Positions 58,149-64,000 of a stretch of 64,000 nucleotides of DNA are shown in pieces. A program made the position numbers and the translations under genes. The DNA is from Chloranthus sessilifolius (lineage: Eukaryota; Streptophyta; Magnoliopsida; Chloranthales; Chloranthaceae). Positions within the stretch are counted from its first letter, which is position 1, and every line of letters starts with the position of its first letter. The notes beneath the pieces are model-generated. The model was not told where the DNA came from and did no database searches. It was given only the letters and a program-made list of their open reading frames with translations. The stretch spans positions 43,340,287 to 43,404,286 of the forward strand of contig CM037590.1 in NCBI GenBank assembly GCA_021018995.1, read 5' to 3'.

Positions 58149-58230
58149 GTAACTTTCGCTATGTACATGTGTATTTCTTCACTTGGTACATATTCCATGT
58201 GAAAATTGGCACTAATAATTGATTTTTCAG
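58149..58230 (+). other. Intron-like gap 2, between integrase core and chromodomain tail (82 bp)
   Basis: GTAACTTTCG...GATTTTTCAG: a GT...AG gap with a TTTTTCAG acceptor and a CTAAT branch-like word about 17 bases upstream. It is phase 0. The codons GAT TTT AAG before and GTT GGC GAG after join to DFKVGENVF, the expected sequence of this conserved region (family form F-VGD-VFL). Unspliced, the frame ends at TGA 58200-58202. The equivalent part of element A lies outside the window. Confidence 0.75.
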
Positions 58231-58650
58231 GTTGGCGAGAATGTCTTTGTTCGGATTTCACCTACGAAGGGCGTTATGCGATTCGGGAAACGAGAGAAAC
58301 TGAGTCCTCGGTACGTTGGGCCTTTTGAGATATTAGGCCGAGTCGGAGAGGTTGCATATCGTGTGGCGCTACTGCCGCAATTGTCAAGTATGCACAACGT
58401 CTTTCATGTGTCGATGCTGCGTCGATACATCCGTGACCCGACTCACGTGCTTGATTACCAACCCATCGAGCTTCAGGATGGTTTGAAGGTGATTGAGAAC
58501 CTGGTTCATATTTTGGATCGCAAGGAGCATATCCTACGTACTAAGAGGATTCCTTTGGTTCTCGTGCAATGGCGGAATCATACACCGGAGGAAGCCACCT
58601 AGGAGTGTGAAGCTGAGCTTCGGGAACAATTTCCGCACCTTTTTGATTGA
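58231..58650 (+). pseudogene. Element B integrase C-terminus: GPY/F module and chromodomain
   Basis: VRISPTKGVMRFGKREKLSP leads to the GPY/F module (RYVGPFEILGRVGEVAYRV), then NVFHVSMLRRY and a chromodomain-like tail: VIENLVHILDRKEHILRTK, IPLVLVQWRNHTPEEAT, and after TAG at 58600 (in place of the usual tryptophan) ECEAELREQFPHLFD with a final TGA at 58648-58650. Chromodomains of chromoviruses are thought to direct integration through histone contacts. The frame is otherwise intact. Confidence 0.92.
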
Positions 58651-59484
58651 CTTTGTTGAGGACATGCATATGGGTTGTCTTGTATTTGAGCTTTTTTGTG
58701 ATGTACTTCTTATTATAGGAATATATAAAAATTTTTGGCGGATCAATGTCTATTCATGATTGTGCTTGTTTAACAGTCCCTACATTATGGAAATTGGATA
58801 ATTTTAGGCCTTAGACCAAATTCTGGTATGTTACTCCCTAATGGTCTTGTGACTTAAATTTGGGCCTATAGTAAGCTAGTTCCTTCAATTTCAATGCGAA
58901 ATTTGGCCTTAATACTGATGTCATGGTCCGAGTTCATGATGGGAATGAAATGGGCTCAAAGATGGTCCATTTGGACCCAAAAGAATGGTTAAATTTTAAC
59001 AATTTTGAAAATTTTGAAGGCCACAGGTGTTTTAAAATTCAAGTGTCGAAAATGTAATTCGAGGGTCGAAATTGCATGCACAGTTACCAGGTATTTTAAA
59101 CCAAAAATAGGCCTGAGAAATTTCTGAGAAAATTGAGTGTCGATTTCAAAATCGAGGGTCGATTTGAAATTCGACCCACGAATTTGAAATCGAGGGTCAA
59201 ATTTCTCGATTAAGTGGGGGGTTTTGTTTTCTTTTTAGCATTTTTGTGTTTGCCTATCGAGGGTTTCAGCTTAGGGTTTTTCTGGGGTTTTGCCGATTTG
59301 GGTCTATTCTTCATCTTTTTGGCCGAAATCAGAGGGGCTTTCACTTGGATTGCACACGGGGCCTTGGAGTTCAACCATTGGAATTCGGATTTGGGGCTTT
59401 CTAAAGGTAAAACCTCATCACAAAATATTTTGGGAGCTCTATCTTTCTATTTTTTTTTTTTTGTTAGGGTTTTATTTTGCTTCA
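58651..59484 (+). other. Non-coding stretch between pol and the extra ORF
   Basis: No recognisable protein. At about 59030-59210 words such as TTCGAGGGTCGAAATT and AATCGAGGGTCGATTTG repeat, the same word family as in the LTR (52085-52330). A T-rich tract at 59441-59464 just precedes the extra ORF. Confidence 0.6.
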
Positions 59485-60828
59485 ATGGGGCCTAAGAAAG
59501 CCACCCCAATTCGAAACCCTACCTCAAAGACGCCGGCTTCGAAAGCGGGTTCCTCTAGCCGAGCTCAATAATCAGCCCCACAGGCCGAACAGCCAACACA
59601 GTCAGTTCCACCACCCACAGAGCCCATACCACCGTATGTGTCCCCTCCGATTCTTGAACAGCCCAATGAATTTTGGAGCATCAAGGGCTTCACCACTGAG
59701 TATATTTTTCACCCTGAGTTGTTTGATCAGCAAACAACCACTCAGTGGGTGGGAGAATACCTTGAAAAGGCCCAGATGACTTCACTTTTCACTGCGTTTA
59801 GTGACCATTTCCGTCTCGTGAGCCTCTTTTACCAGCATATGCGCCGCGAGGATGGGAAGAAAATTTATACTTCAATTGATGGGCGAGATTACACATTTGA
59901 TCTCGATGACATGGCTGTGGCACTACGTTGTCCTTTGAAATACTCTAAAAGCATGGGATTGGGTCCTCCTTTCCCCAAACTAGTCCTATTCCATGATGTA
60001 ATTACCCAAATGACGCAGGGACGTCAGGGGTCCGGTAAATCCATTGTCCGCACACATATGCCTGATTCTATGTGAATGTTGGATAAAATTTTCAAGACCA
60101 CCCTTTACCCCTTTGGTCATAAATCCGAGCGTACCGGCCCCCTACAACAGATTTTATTTCCCGCTTACAAGGAGTGATTGTTTAGAGCTCCTAAGGTCCT
60201 TTTAAAGGGAATTATAAAAGCCCGTGAGAAAATGGGTAAACAAGTGAAGAAGCCGAAAAAGGGCATTCCCTATGCCCATTTGATTTCTGTGATGATTGAG
60301 AACTACCGAGCGGGCCTCGCGTATGAGATTCCCCCTACCGAACCAAAATCTACTGCCGGTAGAAAAATGTATAAACTTGTCAATTGGGGTCAAACCTACA
60401 GTAGACTTGTCAAGACCCCCAAGGACCTAGTAGTTCCTACTGAGCATGAGGATGAGGACCCGACACGTGTTGCCACTGAGACGACTACCCCTACTCCGCC
60501 CCCACAGAGCGACATCCTTACGCTCACGGAGTTTACGCTCCAGATGACTGCGATGAGCCACCAGATCCAGGAGCTCACACAGCATACCAGCTCTATGCGT
60601 CAGGAGTTGGACGTGCATGGCGAGGCTCTTTCTTACCTGATGCAGCATGCGTTCTCCAACGAGTATACTACGTATCTGGCCGACATCCGTGCCTCCGTTT
60701 ATCGTCCTTCGACGTCGGGCGCCGGTTCCAGCATGCCTACTACCGCCGGAGAGGATGCGGGTGGCGACGTTGATGGTGGGGACGACGATCGGGATCAGGC
60801 TGATCCATCTGCTGTGGGGGACTTTTAG
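59485..60828 (+). pseudogene. Extra ORF downstream of pol (additional ORF of element B), function unknown
   Basis: One frame of 447 codons from ATG 59485 (MGPKKATPIRNPTSKTPASK) to TAG 60826-60828. It is interrupted by TAA 59569, TGA 60073 and TGA 60175 but has no frameshift. A basic, proline-rich N-terminus leads to a globular part (about residues 60-235) with NEFWSIKGFTTEYIFHPELF, FSDHFRLVSLFYQHMRREDG and YTFDLDDMAVALRCPLKYS. A second block follows (LLKGIIKAREKMGKQVKKPK, IPYAHLISVMIENYRAG), then a helical Q/L-rich stretch (about 60520-60650) and an acidic glycine/aspartate-rich tail. It resembles the 'putative plant transposon protein' type of hypothetical protein found in plant genomes, which I cannot verify. 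It has the same strand as pol and the env position, but no signal peptide or membrane segment. Confidence 0.7.
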
Positions 60829-61486
60829 TGTTACTTTGGGGGAGGGGCTGTGATTTCTTTTGCTATTATGGAGCCTGTCTTTATTTTTACTGCATGGATT
60901 ATTTAGGACCTGGTGGTCATCCTTTTTGTTATCTTTTCTATTTCTGTTTTGAGATTTGGATTGGATACTATATTTGTTTAGTCTTGTATATATTTGCTAT
61001 ATGGGTTTGACATGCTATGTGGGTTTTACTTTCGTTACACATTCCCTATATTGGGATGCATTTCTTATGTTGTGGGTATGTTTGGTATTCTTTTGCACTA
61101 CCTATGTGGGTTGGCTTTTGTTCTGTGGACATGTACTCTACCTATGTGGATTTTGTTTTCTCTATGGGTTTTACTCTCTGTGTGGGTTTACTATCTATGT
61201 GGTTGTCTTTCTTATTTTGCTGCTAGGATGGCATCATGTTTTTCTTTGTTGTTTTCATGAGTCACTGTGCATCGGTCTCCTGGCACGTGACACTTGGGGT
61301 GTGGGCCTCTATGTACGGATGCAATCCGCTCTGGCCCTTCTGGTGCCACATGCAGTACATCCACGTTACTATGGATCCCATCCCTTGACTTGCGTGCCCT
61401 GCAGGATCGGAACACGGTGGCCCATGTTTTCATTCTCTTTTTTGTATGGTGTGTGCTGCATTGAATTTTCGCGGATGAAAATTCCT
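60829..61486 (+). other. Low-complexity 3' untranslated region of element B
   Basis: T- and G-rich sequence with recurrent CTATGTGGGTTT-type words (about 61010-61210). Overlapping open frames exist in all three plus frames because stop codons are rare in such composition. I treat it as non-coding. Confidence 0.6.
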
Positions 61487-61499
61487 AAGGAGGGGTGAA
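61487..61499 (+). other. Polypurine tract of element B
   Basis: AAGGAGGGGTGAA directly precedes the 3' LTR. Confidence 0.85.
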
Positions 61500-63812
61500 T
61501 GTAATATCCCTGATATTTTTGACTTATTTTTCATTTACCTCAGTAAGCGTGTCCGGAAATTATTGTGGAATATTTTTAGATTTTTGATAAGCTAAGGCTA
61601 TAAAAAGATAAATGACCGAAGGAATTTGTCTCGAGAGGTGTGCAAGTCATGTAATTGATGACTCACACAATAACGTAGGTGTTTGTGTTTAGCATGGGAC
61701 ACATTTTTCAACTTAAGTGGATAAGTTATAAAATTATAAAATATAGATATTTTTATTGCTTGGCTATTGGTTATAAAGAGATTGAAAGAGAAGTTTAACT
61801 TCTCTCTCTCCTTGGAAATTTAAGCCTTTAAGCCTTTAAGCCTTACATCTTCTAAATCTTAGATCTTGAGAGCTTGAGAGTTCCTCTCCCCATCTCGACC
61901 GTTGATTAGAATTATATCAAAAATTTGATCAGCTTGAACTACTGAAAGGGAAGAAAGATGTGGAGAGTGAGAAGTTCTATGTGATTTTGTTGTTGATGAG
62001 GTAGTGGCCACCTGTTTTTGATGGGCTGTTTTGAAGATCTAAGCCGTTGAACTTTGGAGATTGGTTCCGGTGTGTGCTTTGGTACAACGGAAGCAACGGC
62101 TTGAACTACAAGAGGTAGGCCTTTAAACCTCCTTTTGTCTTTTGAATTCAATTTCTGTTTAGAATGGTGAATGGTGTTTATTTTTGGATAAGAAGGCTGT
62201 AGTTGAAAAAGAAAGAAAAGAGTTCAGACATGGAAATTTTGATAGCCACAGACCTGAAGAAATTCGAGGGTCGAATTCCAAATTCGACCATCGATTTGAA
62301 AATCGAGTGTCGATTTTCCAATTTTTGTGCCTGATGCAGATTTTTCAATTCGAGGGTCGATTTCCAATTCGAGGGTCGAATTTGGAAATCGACCATCGAT
62401 ATGAAAATCGAGGGTTGATTTTCTAATTTTTGTGACTAATGAGATTTTTTTGAAATTCGAGGGTCGAAATTGGATTCGACCATCGAATTTCAAGTCATTT
62501 CTACAATTTGAATTGAGGTTGAATCTACTATTTACATCCATTTGAACTTTTTATCAAATTTTTCTCGGCAAGCTTTTGGTTTGATTTTTTTGTTCTATAT
62601 TAACACTGAGAGTGTTAATATATGTAGGTTTTGAATAATGGGAGTCCTTGTGCTTGCTTTAGAACCTTCTTTGTTGAGGTAGGGGAACCCTATATTTTAT
62701 TTGCATTAAATTATAAGCATAAACTGTTTTGACTGTTTCTTTTAAGAGGCATAAATTTTGGATTCTGTTACACACACCATGAATAAAACTCTGAATATAT
62801 GACACAAATTCAAAAATTGGAAACTTTGTTATAACTAAGAATTTCGTAATTTGAACCTCAGAACCTCAGTTAATTTTGAATTAGAACTTCGAATCAGAAC
62901 TTTGAAAAATCAGTAATATGTTATGAATAATAAGATTTGATATATGTTAGCATTTGCATTCAATTTGAGGTATGTCAGAACGATGCCCTAGATTCTGTCA
63001 ACCGTGTTAACGGTGCTACTTTGGTGCAAGTTTCCCTCATATCGTAGGGGCTTGTTGCACTTTAGAAATGGGTTCATGAATGACGATGGTCAGTAGGGTT
63101 TCCCATCGGTCACGTAGTCCGCTCTCATGCTATAGAAAATTTGGGAGATATATAAAATTAAGTTATAAATTTAAGACAAGAAGCATGCTAATTCAGAAGA
63201 TTTCCGAACACATCAGATATATTTATCAGTTTTGACTCAGGATTAGAACTGGAGATTTAGTTTGCAAAGCATCATTTGAAAATCATATTTGATCCGATTA
63301 CATCTTTTGAAAACCTTACTTATAATGATATGTAAATAGATCATTTCCTCTATTGGGCTTGGTTGTTAGCTCACCCTCGACTATACGTCACAGGTGCTGA
63401 GACTGACCTTGGGTCAGAGGATCTGGAGGACTCCGATTACATTCCCGAGGAGGGATTGGACATACCAGCTGAGGAGTTTTTCCCTTGATCCTAGATCCCT
63501 TATTTTTGGTACTTTTGTCTGAATATTATTTTGAATATTGGGCCCTAGGCCATTATTTTGGTTCTTTTGATATCACTCGAGGAACCATTATTGTGAGCCA
63601 CTATTTTAGGTGTTGGATTGGCTACCACCGGTGGTTCTTCTTGGTTCCTCATAGTGATATATTTTGTTGTTAAAAGCTTTTATTTTTGGATTATTTTATG
63701 CTTTGCCTCTGTCTTTAGATCTTTATTACGTTGTAAACTTACATTTGTTACCAATAAGTTGATGAACCGGCCTTTCCTATACCTTAGGGATTGGAAAAGT
63801 CGGGTCGTCACA
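61500..63812 (+). repeat. 3' LTR of element B
   Basis: 2,313 bp, co-linear with the 5' LTR. Differences include small indels at about 61930-61945, 62085-62100, 62275-62290 and 62490-62560, and scattered substitutions, so the insertion is not recent. The end CGTCACA is followed by the ATCGG target duplication. Confidence 0.95.
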
Positions 63813-63940
63813 ATCGGTGTCGGTTTCAGTGTACCAAATTGTCCAAGTGCCCAAACCGATACCGAAGCGAAACAGAAAATATTGGCTCATGTCGGCTTCC
63901 AGTTCGGTTCGGTTCGGTCCGAAATTGAAAAAAAAACCCG
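63813..63940. repeat. CGGTTTCGG-type repeat interrupted by element B
   Basis: TCGGTGTCGGTTTCAGTGTA and GGTTCGGTTCGGTCCG resemble the word repeats at 28476-29483. The left half of the target (51254-51328, with CCGATTTTTTGGTTTTGG) continues here once element B is removed. No coding content is seen. Confidence 0.4.
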
Positions 63941-64000
63941 TAGAAGGAAAAACCCTAATGCAAACCTTTTTCTGCAACTATTTCTTCTTCTTCTTCTCTC

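Larger units (their letters stand above)
51329..63812 (+). mobile_element. Element B: complete chromovirus Ty3/gypsy retrotransposon, TSD ATCGG
   Basis: A 12,484-bp element with two LTRs starting TGTAATATCCC and ending CGTCACA, a perfect PBS, a polypurine tract and 5-bp flanks ATCGG on both sides (51324-51328 and 63813-63817). The order is gag, intron-like gap 1, protease, RT, RNase H, integrase core, intron-like gap 2, GPY/F plus chromodomain, non-coding stretch, extra ORF, 3' LTR. The chromodomain and LTR size fit the Tekay/Del clade. Many nonsense codons and a frameshifted integrase make it inactive. Confidence 0.96.

Noticed and set aside
60956..61498. 180-codon hydrophobic open frame after the extra ORF of element B, looking like an env-type membrane protein
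   Set aside because: All three plus frames are open across much of this T/G-rich, repetitive stretch and the residues follow the CTATGTGGG-type words, so composition explains it. No start context or domain supports a gene.

Overview
This is repeat-rich nuclear DNA of a flowering plant. The evidence is AT-rich sequence, a near-continuous mosaic of LTR retrotransposons of plant clades (chromovirus, Athila and Tat/Ogre branches of Ty3/gypsy, plus Ty1/copia), L1-type LINE fragments, CACTA, hAT and Mutator-type miniature elements, and F-box protein pseudogenes. I see no intact host gene and cannot name the species.

Layout. 1-5111: 5' part of a minus-strand chromovirus (element A: LTR, PBS, gag, intron-like gap, protease and RT), cut by the window edge. 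5112-5864: fragment of an older related LTR. 6087-8248: Tat/Ogre-like LTR with PBS and a short leader. 8249-19940: plus-strand Athila-like element C with two LTRs, gag, protease, RT, RNase H and integrase. 20040-23455: a second Athila-like LTR, PBS and leader (element D) with an orphan ORF in place of gag-pol. 23457-26414 and 31829-35254: two copies of a ~3 kb unit, distinguished by a CACTA MITE in the first and by a copia fragment and an inverted duplication in the second. 27300-31713: foldback element with 90-bp tandem repeats, palindromic arrays, a hAT MITE and an F-box pseudogene. 36326-36488: LINE tail. 37328-40831: internally deleted copia element with a perfect TSD. 41020-43000: second F-box fragment broken up by a MITE, a foldback element and a LINE. 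43060-45535: unassigned repetitive segment. 46290-51245: foldback, Mutator and hAT miniature elements and a third F-box pseudogene. 51329-63812: complete plus-strand chromovirus (element B, 12,484 bp) with ATCGG target duplications.

Most notable: chromovirus copies A and B share an AT-rich GT...AG gap at the same phase-1 position between the gag zinc knuckle and protease. The gap ends are conserved and the middle is not, as for a spliceosomal intron. B has a second, 82-bp phase-0 intron-like gap between the integrase core and its GPY/F plus chromodomain tail. In the unspliced frame each gap brings a stop, so intron retention could set the Gag to Gag-Pol ratio and produce integrase without a chromodomain. 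B also carries a 447-codon same-strand extra ORF downstream of pol. These are readings of the sequence only; splicing was not tested.
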